From Eumeta japonica (Eukaryota > Arthropoda > Insecta > Lepidoptera > Psychidae), in contig BGZK01001406.1 of NCBI GenBank assembly GCA_005406025.1, forward strand, positions 94,119 through 158,118: 64,000 nt of DNA, in the 5' to 3' direction. The notes beneath the pieces were generated by a model. The model saw nothing but the letters and a program-made list of their open reading frames with translations. It ran no database searches and had not been told where the DNA came from. How positions within the stretch are numbered: position 1 is the stretch's first letter; the number at the start of each line of letters is the position of its first letter. Of this stretch, positions 49,301 through 60,295 are shown piece by piece. The position numbers and the translations under genes are program-made.

Positions 49301-50698
49301 CGAAGTAGATCTCGAAAAATCGCAGCTCCGAGCGGTCGAGTTCTGGATCCGGACGCGGTTTCCGCAACAGCGGGCGTCGGCGGCCGGCGGCTTACGACAC
49401 CTCTTACGTACCGACACGTGCTCCAGCGACACACATCCAGCGAGAACTGTGTCAGGCCGCGCGCGGTGGCGGGGCGGGCGGCGGGCGCTCTGTCGGATTG
49501 GGAAATGCGGAGGCGGGTAGGACTCGCGATCGCGGTGACCGTTTCGGAAAAAGTTGTCTATGCATTGCTTATATTCCACAAGGCGGTGGAACGGTAGAAG
49601 AACCGGCTCGAAGAGACGTAAGATAGGGAGCTGCGTCGCGTTCTCCCGGAGGTCTCGGCCGGCTCGGTTAGGCACGAGTCGAGCCGGATTATCGAACTTC
49701 GCGGCTTCTCACCGGGCATGGATGTTTTCGTAAGCATTTGTGTGATAAGCATTTAAATGAGACCGGTGTGGGTCTACGCGAACTGACGGACGAGGATACG
49801 TACTACGTCGTGTGGTCGCGCCCGCTATATGACGACGTCAGGAGCGAAATGTCGAGCAGAATCAAGGTGGGCTCTGTCCATTGTGCGGATCTCGTGAGCA
49901 CAGGCGAACTTCGGAGGGTTTGTGGAGTAGGCGCGTGCTTGGTATAGATTGCGACGCAGACAGAAGGAAGAAAATGAAGAGTCGCTCAGGAACGAAGTCC
50001 GTGACGTGGGGTGTACGAGCCCTGTTAGGGGAGAGTTGTAAAATGGACATGGAACTGAAACGAAGAATAATCTGTGAGAAGCACGAACAGGTGCCGGATT
50101 AGATTGATCGGTGTGTTGCGGCGCTTCTACGGTTCGGCCGGACGAGGTGGTGCGGTTGTTCATATCCAAACTTGTAACCCAGTTTGTATGTTATAAAAGA
50201 CTGTAGTTCATTGAATATGAAATGTTAATTCATCTTTCGACTAACTCAAAAGCATTTCGTACAAACAAAATTTCTTCATGTTAACAAGCGCATTAAATAT
50301 GTGAGAATTCCCATAAAAAAACTGATAAAACCATCAATTATTTGAAGTAAAAACTAGAAAAATTTTATCAACAATTTGAATTTTGCTGTTATGACTCCAC
50401 TTAATATGTATTAATATTTGTGGTTGGTAATTCAATTCAAGATTGAAAGTTAAAATAATACAATAAATCTACTTTATTGTCAACGCCAATAACCATTAAT
50501 AGTTCATTTATTCAGTGTTCGCATCTTTTTTTTAATTGCATACGATTCATATTTTAGATAAGTATGGTACCTTTGGAAAATATAATCGATTTTATTGACG
50601 AAATAAAAAGCAACAACGTTAATATACTCACGTAACAGCCCGGCCGCCGACACGCCCAGGGCACAAGCCACTGCGATCAGGTACATCTCTAAACGCAT
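40202..50698 (-). CDS. Takeout/JHBP-family secreted protein with two alternative last exons
   Basis: Takeout-type proteins are secreted carriers of hydrophobic ligands such as juvenile hormone-like lipids in haemolymph, fat body or sensory tissue. Shared exons: 50632-50698 (signal peptide, MYLIAVACALGVSAAG), 45098-45326, 44262-44392 and 43582-43722. They are followed by either 42371-42522 (5a) or 40202-40353 (5b). Either path gives 720 nt, 239 residues plus stop, with GT-AG introns and matched phases. Mature-end features are PPFLKPC...LDACV (the conserved N-terminal cysteine pair), LKGFRLNSVK, YKMDGQVLILPIRGDGQAKI and a C-terminal NW...DIAP...KFF.AVPA helix. The ligand cannot be inferred. Alternative: 5b is a dead exon copy. 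Its intact frame, phase and splice acceptor argue against that. Confidence 0.92.
40354..42370. other. Interval between terminal exons 5b and 5a
   Basis: It must carry the 3' UTR and polyadenylation site of the 5a isoform and the acceptor region of 5b. No coding or mobile element is recognised; a GC-rich patch lies at 41265-41345 and another at 41456-41510. Confidence 0.4.
42371..42522 (-). CDS. Takeout-like terminal exon 5a (proximal)
   Basis: 152 nt. Codes DVTHRFANENWSIIMQDIAP, PAIEHIIRFCLGQVQKFFEA and VPAEALLLP, then TAA. The acceptor is GTTTCAG|CG. It is collinear without gaps with exon 5b: 24 of 49 residues are identical, including NW, DIAP, the Cys, KFF and VPA. Confidence 0.92.
42565..42588. 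repeat. 9-bp hairpin 43 nt upstream of the exon 5a acceptor
   Basis: AAAACCTCC and GGAGGTTTT are separated by 6 nt. In the minus-strand transcript the stem occupies about -43 to -66 from the 5a splice acceptor, where a branch point would be expected. Confidence 0.6.
42675..42860 (+). repeat. Possible tRNA-derived SINE
   Basis: Contains GGGTTCAAATC (42723-42733), which resembles an RNA polymerase III B box, followed by a tRNA-unrelated stretch. No A box or target duplication is clear, so this is tentative. Confidence 0.3.
43485..43527. repeat. Perfect 19-bp hairpin next to the exon 4 donor
   Basis: Arms 43485-43503 and 43509-43527 are exact reverse complements with a 5-nt loop, about 55 nt downstream of the exon 4 donor in the takeout-like transcript. 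A partial third copy of the arm (AAGTCAATATTA) lies at 43473-43484. Confidence 0.9.
43582..43722 (-). CDS. Takeout-like exon 4 (last shared exon)
   Basis: Codes NLNIIIKYDYETENGHWRVP through KMERAQFKFNNLFGGNNKEL, ending in one base of a Ser codon at CTCT|GTGAGT. This donor must join either 5a or 5b; both restore a Ser codon. Confidence 0.94.
44262..44392 (-). CDS. Takeout-like exon 3
   Basis: Codes MNPQKGKVTLDFVANVTLKA then HYKMDGQVLILPIRGDGQAK and IKI. These are the central β-strands of the JHBP/takeout fold. The donor is AATTA|GTAAGT. Confidence 0.94.
45098..45326 (-). CDS. Takeout-like exon 2
   Basis: Codes PFLKPCSASDPQLDACVARA through GLQEFGVAPLDPVRLGTV to TVVTGLKGFRLNSVK. It is strongly GC-rich in the coding part. 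The acceptor is TTCGCAG and the donor GTTAA|GTAAGT. Confidence 0.94.
45755..45920. mobile_element. Tc1/mariner-type MITE, copy B (166 bp)
   Basis: Ends CAGTACAACGCACGAAACTC and the inverse GAGTTTCATGTGTCGTACTG, flanked by TA at 45753-45754 and 45921-45922. The ends match copy A at 20726-20880. Inner sequence is partly alike in inverted orientation (TTCCTTCTTCTC against GAGAACAAGGAAGG). Confidence 0.78.
46690..46950 (-). pseudogene. Mariner transposase fragment (N-terminal DNA-binding part)
   Basis: The minus-strand frame 46703-46888 reads VTQNWFKRFQSGNFDIKDEP followed by RSDRPVTDKIDAIVKIAEQD. This is the second helix-turn-helix region of mariner-family transposases (the WFxRFxSGxFxxxDxPRSGRP signature). 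Weak upstream continuation (ISNKKVSGVYGP) reaches ~46935. The catalytic DDD part and the terminal repeats are absent, so this is a dead fragment. Confidence 0.88.
47208..47409 (+). mobile_element. Helitron-like non-autonomous element (about 200 bp)
   Basis: Begins TCTATACATATATAATG and ends with a GC-rich hairpin region (CCAGCGAAGCGGGCGGGACA) followed by CTAGT. TC starts and CTRRT ends behind a short hairpin are the Helitron signature. No coding remains. Confidence 0.5.
48051..48150. repeat. AT-only low-complexity run (TAA/TATTAA units)
   Basis: About 100 bp of almost pure A and T in irregular ATA/TTA units, in takeout-like intron 1. Confidence 0.85.
48213..48439. mobile_element. hAT MITE, 227 bp, with perfect 8-bp duplication
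   Basis: The left end AAGAGTTTCCCAAACT and the right end AGTTTGGGAAGCCCTG are inverted relatives (TTCCCAAACT core). The duplication CTCTAGTT is perfect at 48205-48212 and 48440-48447. It resembles the hAT MITE class with CAGGG(C/T)TTCCCAAACT ends. The interior is GC-rich near 48330-48420. Confidence 0.82.
50632..50698 (-). CDS. Takeout-like exon 1 (signal peptide)
   Basis: Codes MRLEMYLIAVACALGVSAAG plus LL, a clear signal peptide. The donor is TTAC|GTGAGT, leaving one base of a Pro codon. A second ATG at codon 5 could also serve. Confidence 0.88.
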
Positions 50699-50761
50699 TT
50701 TTATTTATTTAAACTATAATTGAAGTTATTCACTTACTATTGAAATTCTCTTTTATTATTA

Positions 50762-50767
50762 CACGTG
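50762..50767. promoter_or_regulatory. CACGTG E-box near the takeout-like start site
   Basis: A canonical palindromic E-box lies between the TATA box and the start codon, probably just inside the 5' UTR. CLOCK/CYCLE bind this motif, and takeout-family genes include clock-controlled members. A single 6-mer match is weak evidence by itself. Confidence 0.35.
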
Positions 50768-50817
50768 TAATCGCTATCGCAACGAGTTGCCGAATGTGTC
50801 GCTTGCGCACGCGCAGC

Positions 50818-50826
50818 TTTTATATA
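50818..50826 (-). promoter_or_regulatory. TATA box of the takeout-like gene
   Basis: TATATAAAA on the minus strand in a locally GC-rich context, 120 nt upstream of the ATG at 50698. Transcription would start near 50790, giving a ~90-nt 5' UTR. Confidence 0.65.
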
Positions 50827-52277
50827 TTACAACAGCGGCAGCCGCGCCCGGGCGCCGACGACGCGGTCCGATCCTCTCGGACTCGAGGGTTTTCGGTGTT
50901 TGTTTACTAACACAATACTATTTACATTTTTTTAGTAATCGTGATGTGTTTGAGAGTTTATTTACTGTCCCTTCGTCAAGTTTATGCTAAAAGAGTTACG
51001 GCAAGTTTTGTTGTTACAACAAATATTTTGCACTTGATTTATTACATTTATGAAATATGGATAGTAAACAAAATTTGGGCGTAGGTGTTTTTACAACCGT
51101 TTGTCCGTTAGGTGTGTTGTAATTAGAATTACTGTAACTATAATACGCATTATGAAATCAGCATGATGCACAATTAGTAACGAAAGAATTGCTTTGATTC
51201 TTTTATTACACAAATTATAGATGTAAATATAACACTGTAATATTGCGCCTCATTGTTTTACATCTTTTTCGTGTGTTTTAGAAATATAATACTCGTAAAA
51301 AGCAACTACGGCGGGTTTCTTGCAGGCACTGTCAACGACTCAAACGAAAAAATAAATATTCTTGGGGCATCCTGTAGCGAGTGCTCAAACGCTGTTAAGT
51401 ATTCTCGTTTTTGTTTTTAAAAACGGTTCAGAGATGATTCTTGCAGTCGATAGCCGCGATGCGGTGCCCATCCTCGTGCCTAATTCATAAACGATCAAAC
51501 ACCACAAGGCGTTCGACGAGAGCTCTCGAAGACGCCTGCCTGCGGCCGGCGTCGATGAATAATCATGAATGTTTGCCGTCCGATCACAGAGCAAACTGAC
51601 GTTTGTCAACGGCCCCCGTATGGTATTCGACATGCATGTGAACTCTGTGAAGTCTTTGACTGATCGAGTGCTTTTTTATGTTTTATAGACAACTCCACTA
51701 AAATTGTTAGCCCGTGATATATGATTGGTTTTCTGTCACTGCACGTTTTTCCTGCTGACGATTTCATAAAGTTCAAGTTAAAATTTCAGTTTAAATGGTG
51801 ACAGTTTAGAATCCGACCGATACCTGAGATTATATTAGTGTTATTTAAATAATACTAACTTATGTAATGATTTGAGTAGTTCAAAAATTAAGTTTCTAGT
51901 TCACCGTAGATCTACTCTAAGCTATGCTATTCAACTCACTAAGATCTATGCCACTAAAGATCTTCAAAATTGGTTCCATGAATGTTTTTAAACCCGGACG
52001 GGGTTCTCAATTGAAGGTGAACTCACTACATAAGTAGACGCTTTAGGCGGAGGTTTACAAATAAATCGACATAAAATTATACATATATTGCAACTACCTT
52101 AATTAAAAAATAATGAAAAATCATTCAATAATATTTTTTTCAACTTAATAACAACCAAACAACATCGAAGGAATTGTTTAAAATAACGATAATAAATTAC
52201 ATACCTTTAATTTGTAATTAGAATAAACACGGAGCGAGGACGAGGCCAAAATTAAAAGAGGTATTTTCAATTGTAGA
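50827..52277. other. Upstream of the takeout-like gene, no gene seen
   Basis: AT-rich with a GC-rich patch near 50840-50890. An 82-codon minus frame at 51385-51633 has no recognisable domain. Confidence 0.4.
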
Positions 52278-52409
52278 CGTGGGTACACCCCATGGCAGCT
52301 GCCCCTCTGGTAATTGTATGTTCTACAATATATGACACCCTGTACACGCGATCTGACCTAAAAAAAATCTGACTTGTCCCCCCTAAGCCAAAAGCTGGGT
52401 ACGCCCATG
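52278..52409. mobile_element. Probable hAT MITE (132 bp)
   Basis: Starts CGTGGGTACACCC and ends GGGTACGCCCATG, imperfect inverted ends. The flanking 8-mers ATTGTAGA and ATTGTAGG match at 7 of 8 positions. The ends resemble the CATGGGCG element at 2042-2183. Confidence 0.6.
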
Positions 52410-55400
52410 ATTGTAGGTGAAGAGCACAAGCGAGTAGGAAGTTCGGCCTCGTCTGTGGGTCTGAGGGAGTAATAAACATAAAATGTGATGACCGAAAAAA
52501 CGCATGTTACAGAAAATTCGATGCGGTGCCAGGTGAGCGGTGTTAATAAACACGACTATGGAAGGCTGGGATTAGTATATTTGGGACGTCTTAAAAGTTA
52601 CTGAAATGCAACGTCGCAATGCGTATACGGGCACATAACACGACGGGTAGAAAATAATGTGACTAGGGGAGTGACCGAAGCGACAAAAGATAAAGCTTCC
52701 GTTGATAACCGGGATTCTAAATGCCAATAATGGCGTCCTGGTAACAGGCTTAACATCAGAAAACAGACGAAACAGGATCAGGAGGGCAGTTCCCAAAACA
52801 GGAAATTCATCAGGGGAAAAAGACTACATCAAAGTCAAAAAGCGTGACTTCGTATATACGACTTTACATTAATGGTTCCGTTTCCTTTTTCCTTAGAAGC
52901 CTAAGGAAAGCCTAAAAATATTTAATACTGTGTATATCTAAAGCAAAAAAATCCTACCCTATATTCGATACGAGTAGTAGATTCTGTTTGGACAACGATA
53001 TCAATACACTAAAATATACGACTGTTAGAAAAAAAGTTAAATTCCAGAATAATGAGTGTCCAATTTTCTAAGGCACCGTTCTTAAATAACCATTATATCG
53101 AAGGTCACTTTTCAAAGGAAGGACAATGAGGAAATCGCAACAACCGCTACAACCTATAAAGGGTGACCTACAAAGACGCGTGACATTCCGACAAATTTCC
53201 GAGCCGTATTGTTAACGTTTTAAAAGAAATGTGTCCACTCCGCATTCGTGAGCATGAAGACGCCGTAGGACATTAAGAAAGTTCGTCCACCTCGGCGTAC
53301 CTAGAATATCGACGGCACGCACTGCACAGCAGAAGACACATAAAATCTTTATTGAAAATAAGTACAGTTTTAATCTAAAACGTTTTCCTACTTGTTTCTA
53401 TTTTTTATACACTTAGTTTTATGCTCTGAAACCTGACGCAAAATTTGTAGCCAACAAACAAACAAATAGACGCGAAAGTGAGTAAGTAATGCATTGCATG
53501 ATCCATTTGGGCCATATGTATTTAAAATCCTTTTCAAGAAGTTAGTTTATAGGCGATTGAAAAATTTGTGTTGAAACAGACAAAAAAAAAAGGAAGTTAC
53601 GATTGCATTCTAATACAGTTCTACGCTATTTTAAAGTTTCAAGTCTCTAGATCATCAGGAAGCAAGTTTAAAATCAACCACAAAATTACTACCGAACAGA
53701 CCAATAGATTAGAAAACGAGTCATAAATATGGGATAAAAAGTATGTTTTAGCAGATTTAATACAAGGATCTAAATCTATTTAACCTTTAATATAGTGAAC
53801 GATAACGGATCAAGTTTTAGGTACATCATTAATAATACTGTTACGATACATTTCTATCGAGGTATTGAGGAAAAATAAAAATGTATACTGAGCAATATTG
53901 TAGCACAGAGTGGACTACAGAATTATTTTCACACTCTTGTTTGATCGGATTTAATTTGTGGACACTCTAATAGCCAAAAGAAAACTAAGTTTGCCAGTGC
54001 TCGGTATGCGCTGCATAGCCAGTATACACTAAACCACTACCAAAATGGTTTAGTACATTCTCGTGAAAAAAGTCGAAAATCAATTACAGAAACAAAGTGG
54101 TGAACATCTCACATACGACGTAAACGAACAACATCTATCAGAAGCTGGAATATTCTGATCAATCGAAATGCACAAACAGTGTAAAATCGGGGTCCTATTC
54201 TTTTATGTATTAATAGGGAAGTTATTCTACGGTAAAGTTGTTATGTTGTCTTTCTGTGCAATACGTAAGTGTATTTTATATTTAACACGTATATTTTTCT
54301 TCCATTACTGATTTATAAATTTGTGTTTTATTTTTGACGCAGATAAGTTAAGATTAAGATATTTTGGTGTTAAATGTTATTACCACTGTACCATGCTGAT
54401 TTTGTAAAGAGGTTACGCTTTCTTAACCTCTATCTAAGAAATTAACGTAATCTTGATTTTATATTACAAATGGGACCGTTTTTTAATGAAGGACTCTTTC
54501 AACGATTAATAGTATTTTTTTTGCAAAGGTTTGTTTTTTGTTAACGTACTATTGTCAATCCAAGAATATATATAATGCTGATAATTTGGTAAGCGTATCA
54601 GTTGAGAACGGCTGAACCGATATTCTTTTTGCTGTTTGAATGTTATTAAGAAAAAAAAAATTGGAAGCTCCTTCTGAAAATTTTGAAAATATGTGAAATA
54701 CAGAAAGTGTTTTTTTCATATTAGATTTTTATATGTACTTAGATCTGATTTCAATAATAGATATGCATAATTCTTCATTACAGTCTTGGAAACGCTAACA
54801 AAAAAAAAATTGGGCAATTATATAGGTTTAAGGAAAATGGTTCGATATGACGAATCAAGAGCAAAATCGAATCAGAGTCGAAAGCGGGGCCGGGGTGGGG
54901 TCAGAGCAGAAGCATGGATGTAATCGAAGGCGAGGCTGAGACTACGATCGGAAACGACAGCCGAATGAGAATTTAAATTTGATGATGCTTTGACTGTGAC
55001 AATTGAAACGACTTAGTTTATCGAAAAGATAAGTTCTAGAAGACGCTGAAAAACCTTTTCGTCGTAAAATTGGACGCATTTCAATACCTGTGCAGATAAT
55101 GCCCCGCGCAGGCGAACAAACCTTCCATAGGAGTCTATATTTTCAGTACTGCGACATTAGACCTTAACTTCTCGTTGACAAAGAGATTTTGATCAGAAAA
55201 AAATACCTAACTGAGCTTTGCAAAAGAAAAGCGAAAAGGTTATCGAAATCCACTCGCTTGAATTGTACTGTCAAATGGTGGCTGTTTGTGTCTTCTAATA
55301 TCATTCTATAACATTTTTAATAAAAACTTGTCTACAATTATTTTAGTTTATTTATTACTAAGGTTGTTCAACAATGGGTACAATTCTACATATAATGTAA

Positions 55401-58400
55401 AAAAGGCACAAAAGCAGGATTATTGTACCATTACTTAAAAAAAATACAAATAATAATTAGCTTTCGCCCATGGTCCTGCCCCCATGGACTCGAAAAGAAT
55501 TCCTTCATCTGCTAGATCGACCGATCGCGCTGTTCACCACGACCCTGATCCCGGTCTCGCATTCGATTCTTTCTGAATGAAATGTGGACTGGGATCGAAG
55601 TGGATATTCTCGATTTCGCTCCCGGTCTCGATTTACACCTTGATTCAGGTCACATTATCCCAAAGGAACGTGTACTCTAATATCGAAATCATACGCATTG
55701 CCACTAAATTATTCAGTTACGAAACAACCTCGCTTCTCCTGATTCCGATCTCGGTCCTGATACGATTCCAATCCCAAGCCGGTAATGATCTTCCCATGAA
55801 CATTGTTGGTCCCAATGACCGATCAGTATGAAAAAGAAAGGGGTTTATTCTACATTCGAGTGAGCGAAGCCGTGAGCAAAAACTTGTATTATACATATTT
55901 AGGGAAATAAGGCAATATTGATAACTTTAGATTTAACATTTAACGTGGAAATACGTAATTATTATCTTTTCTAAGAAACGGATTTTAGGACATCAGTTAT
56001 TTTTTTATTATAATTTCGAATTAAAAAGGGCAATCTAAATCTGAAAATGAGACATTACGTTTAAATCAGAAAAATATTTTTGATTTGTCAGAAATCTGTG
56101 TGACAAAGAGTTTCTTACTAATGTTATAAGTACGAGTATGTTGAAATGTTTGTTCCGTTTTCAAGCATGTCATTTTATTTAAGATTTGGATTAAATTTTA
56201 CAGGTAGATAATTGAGGCTCTGGATGAGCATATATCTAGGCTACTTTTTATTCCGAAAAAAGGCTTTATGCGCGAACAAAGCTTATTATCTGTATTATTA
56301 TTTGTACCACTAATAAGCCAATCTTATTATTGGTATTTAATGTTTTTGTCAGAGAACTGAATATAGAACGGGTTTAATTTTTTTATTTCTCCCAAAAAAT
56401 TTGTATATAACAAACAATTTAACAGAAGCGAAGGCGAAGCCTAAAGACTAGTCAAAATCTAACCTAATTCACAAAAAAATTAAATCATCACAATATTTGT
56501 ATTTGCTTATTAGCTTTAGGGAGAACTTTTATGAAGTTTCAAATCGAAATGTCTATTGAATATTGAAACTTTGAACCCCCATTTTACTCTTTTAGATGTC
56601 GATTTTCGGTATTTCTTTCCTTATTTCGTGTCTACATCGTAAAAGGAATTCCTGCAAAAATTTCGGTGTTTTAGGGCTAACGATTTGGACTGGGAGTTAA
56701 TGAGTCGGAAAAATAGTCACTCGGGATTTTCTCTTGATATATGCAGATGGAATAGATTATTGCACTTATTTTAAGCTATTCACTTTTCCTTATGTCGTTT
56801 TATTTTAAATACGTTTTCTACGTTTGCTTAAGTGCGTCCGCGTAACATTCTAAGGCGCGTGTCACGACTTACCCCGTAGGTCTGGGTTTCATCAATGGAG
56901 TCATTGTGCTTTTGTCTCTTTGTATTAGGGCAAAAATAACTGTACAGGCAGATTTGTATGCGTGTTAAGTTCATCGGCTCGAATCGGCGTTCACTCAACT
57001 CTTGTCAGAACGCGCATCCTGTATAAGGAGTACAGTTATTTATTAGCTTAGGTCTCTCAACGTATGACTACCGATAGAGCGTGCACGACGCTTAGTGAGA
57101 GACGGCGTGATGCGTTTTAGAACCGCCGCAAAAGTATTTAAGAATTTTGAATGATTATTTAATAATTATTTTTCTTTATATTATTAAAAACAATAATAGG
57201 TCGTAAAATAAATTTTAAGGGCAACAACAAAATGTTTTACCCAAAATTATTCTGTGTGATGCGGGTAAAATCATCAAAAATTTTTCATATAATTGCGGCG
57301 TATAGACGATCCTTTTAAAAGCTCGCGCGACATGAGCGTTTTAAATAATGTTTCATAAAATGCTCGTGATTAGTGTTTTAAATAAATCTAAATTAGAGTG
57401 CGATTCTGTGAGGTGTTAGAACAGTATATTTTATAGAGTAAATACGACTACAGATTAATTATAATTTCCACTTAGCACGGATCCCGTGGCACACGTTATG
57501 AAGTATCATTTGTGTGTCATAAATAATAGTATTAAGTGAAATTTGTTACACAAGTTTTATTTCAAAAAAAGAAAAAAAATTGATGTAACTTTTATATAAA
57601 ACCACTTCGTAATTATATTACAATAACGTCTTCTGGGGAAAGAAGTGAATCTAGTTTTATTTTTTTATCAATAGAAGATTCCTCAAAAATGGGTAAAATT
57701 CAAGCCAGAATATAAAAAAACACAAAAGTAGGCTAATCGTCCACCACTTACGTAGGATACAGCATACATAGAATATTAATTTACGTGGCGTTCAAAATTA
57801 CGATAAACCGCCCTAGAGTAATAAATATGTATATAAAAAAAGAATACTAAATGTTCCATCTCAAAAATTTCACTTTTTAAAAAGATTTAATTTTTCAGTG
57901 CAGATTTCAAACATTGCTACTAAGTTGACTTTGTCCTATTATTGCATGTAAGCGGTAAGCGGAACACATTCGAGACGCCGCACGATGAGGTCTGACATTG
58001 GTATTACATTCAGGAACATTTCCGAGTACTTTTTCTCTGCACATGAAGTGCTAAATCCAACCTTGCTCAATAAATAAGGACACCGATTACGAAGCTTTTC
58101 AAGAAAATCGACTCATGCATGCGGGTAGGTGGTATTTCAGTCAATTGTCAGCTGCGTCGTGGACTTGTGGAGAATTATAATGTAGTGCTCGTATAAGCCA
58201 TAAAGCTCCACCGCTGAGCGTGAATTTCGTGTCGCTTGTTTTCATTTCGTTTGATATTGCGTGATCGTGTTATGGTCGAATGACTGTTTGCATGTCCAAA
58301 TGTCTATAGTTCTGGTGAATCCCTTTTTTATTTTGTTTTTAAACCTTCAATAAATTAGGAAAACAGTTAAATGGTTAAACAGTTAACCGTCAAGTATACT

Positions 58401-59459
58401 TCTCCTAGTTCGGTTGTGATGACCACTAGCTAATGTTGTTATTGCAAATTTAGATCACTATTTGCAATGCGCATACAACTTGCGAATAGCGTAAATTGCA
58501 ACTGTGTTGTATTTCAATAATCCGAAAATGCAATTTTATCAGCAGTATCTGTGTCGGCTTGTCGGTCGACGCCTTCGTTTGCCGAATTGATTGAAAATAA
58601 TGTTTTTTTTCCCAAGTCCAAATGTTCAGGGACGCCCAAACAATTCATATAGTTATGTGTCGTGACGTTAATCACTCCATTTCGTTATTCCATAATAACG
58701 ACATATGCACGAAATGATCATAAATTGCGGGTGGGTTTCTTGGTAATACCCGCGTGTTCGACGCGCCTCGTGACGTCTTGACAGATAATTGAAATTCTTC
58801 TCAGTGTCGTCTGCTACGTCAAAATAATGCAAATAGTTTCAGAGAAGAAGCCACGTCGACGCATTTATTGATGAAGTAAAATTTAAGAGAAATATTGGAA
58901 AACTTATCCTTATACATTAAAGTGTATATTTAGAAATAGTTTTGGAATGAAATTCCTTAACGCGGCTTTCGGGATGTGCTAGTTATCAAAATTCGTCATT
59001 TAAAAAAAAAGTGTTATGCTCCCTCCATTCAACTCTTAGGAACTCTATCTATCTTTTTCTCTAGCAGACTCTTATTAATTAACCAAGAGTAGTGGCGGCT
59101 GCGCACGGCACAGCGATAATTTCATTTTTTAACATTCTAGTAAAAATATTTATCTAACATCATATTACATTTGAAATGAACAGTAATGTCATTGAAGTAA
59201 TTTGTTATCATTATTTTTTTTTATTTTTGTTCGGTTCTGGAAATGGAGTTTTCAATTTTAAGTCCTCAATAAACTACTACTAATTAAAAAAACTCGTTTT
59301 AAACATATAAAAGTGACATCTATTATCAATTTCAAAAATTACGTAATTGTGCAGTTTGAAGAACTTCACATGATTTTTTAATAAAAAAAACCATATTAAA
59401 TAATTTATTTAGTGCTTTTTTTTAAATATAATTTATAATTCATTATTTTATATTCGCCC
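52410..59459. other. Long gene-poor interval
   Basis: No convincing gene in 7 kb. It includes a Helitron-like relic (56133-56452) and a GATC/CGATTC-rich degenerate repetitive tract (about 54850-54970 and 55500-55800). A 84-codon frame at 55577-55831 is translation of that tract and not a credible protein. Confidence 0.45.
56133..56452 (+). mobile_element. Possible Helitron-like relic
   Basis: The interior has AATGTTTGTTCCG and GCATATATCTAGGCTACTTT type sequence common in insect Helitron-like MITEs. It ends with a hairpin-like GCGAAGGCGAAGCC and CTAGT. The 5' end is uncertain. Confidence 0.35.
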
Positions 59460-59912
59460 AAGAGCCAGCGACGGCCAGACCTTCGTTATTTTATAAAAGC
59501 TGAAAGTTTCTCTATGCATGTCCCCAACACAGGTAAGAACGACCAGCGACTATAGAGTTTGGGTTCTGGTTACTTGCGCAGGTAACAGATAGTAAAGGTG
59601 TATAAAATAGTACCTTAATTTCGTTAAAGTATAAAGCTCAGTTTTTTATATTTTCTTCGGGATAACTTAAGAAAACGTCATCCATTGCCAGACACTTATT
59701 ACGGTTGCTACCCCTTGACACCCTGAACTTTAATAAATTATAATTGTACTTTCGTAATAGTATAAAAGCTAAATTTTATATATGTTACTTGGGGACCTAT
59801 AAAAAAATGTTACCTCAACAGCCGGACAGTTTTAATGGTTTTTACACCTTGCCAGACACATTGAAAGTCCGCTATAGGCGCGAGCGCGTATAACAGCTGT
59901 TCAAGCGGGTGC
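59460..59912 (+). repeat. Left terminal inverted repeat (453 bp)
   Basis: Runs from AAGAGCCAGCG to GTTCAAGCGGGTGC. TTGCCAGACAC occurs at 59685-59695 and 59849-59859. A third site near 59711 has lost about 6 bp compared with the other arm. Confidence 0.92.
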
Positions 59913-59947
59913 GAGTGAGATAGGGCGCTTCGTCTAGTGCGATCTTT

Positions 59948-60080
59948 TATATTAAGTTATTCAATCTTATATATTAAGTTATATATATTAAGTTATATAT
60001 ATTAAGTTATATATTAAGTTATATATATATATTAGGTTATATATATATATATATATATATATCGTATATATTAAGTTATC
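59948..60080. repeat. TATATTAAGTTA-unit microsatellite
   Basis: Imperfect tandem units of about 8-14 bp built on TATATTAAGTTA with an inner pure AT run. It sits between the left repeat and the 3' end of the nuclease-type gene. Confidence 0.85.
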
Positions 60081-60197
60081 CAATAATAAAATAATTTATT
60101 ACGCTTATAGCCATCTTATAAAAGTAAAAATTTTATTTTAATATTATAAAGTACAGAAAAATTATTGGTACATGTAAAAAAATATTTAATTGTTTCT

Positions 60198-60295
60198 CTA
60201 ATTTTCATCATTGTCGTCGATATTTTCATTTTCTTCATCACTGTTACTCCAGTCAATGGCTTCATCGTCGTCAATATCGCCTTCTCCATCAGTTT
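60198..60295 (-). pseudogene. Acidic terminal exon of the nuclease-type gene
   Basis: Spliced from donor ATCAG|GTATAT (60374) to acceptor TTTCAG|AAACTG. It codes about 30 residues rich in Asp and Glu, ending DNDEN and TAG. The splice phase is correct. An acidic tail is plausible for a nuclear protein. Confidence 0.7.

Larger units (their letters stand above)
45327..50631 (-). other. Takeout-like intron 1 (5.3 kb)
   Basis: Holds a Tc1/mariner-type MITE, a mariner transposase fragment, a Helitron-like end, an AT-rich low-complexity run and a hAT MITE, each listed separately. A GC-rich block at ~49080-50170 has open frames on both strands but no recognised protein. No additional takeout-type exon is seen. 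Confidence 0.6.

Noticed and set aside
49295..49675. 126-codon minus-strand frame
   Set aside because: Located in a GC-rich block where stop codons are rare by composition; no domain and no splice context.
55577..55831. 84-codon plus-strand frame
   Set aside because: Translation of a degenerate simple-repeat tract with no protein-like pattern.
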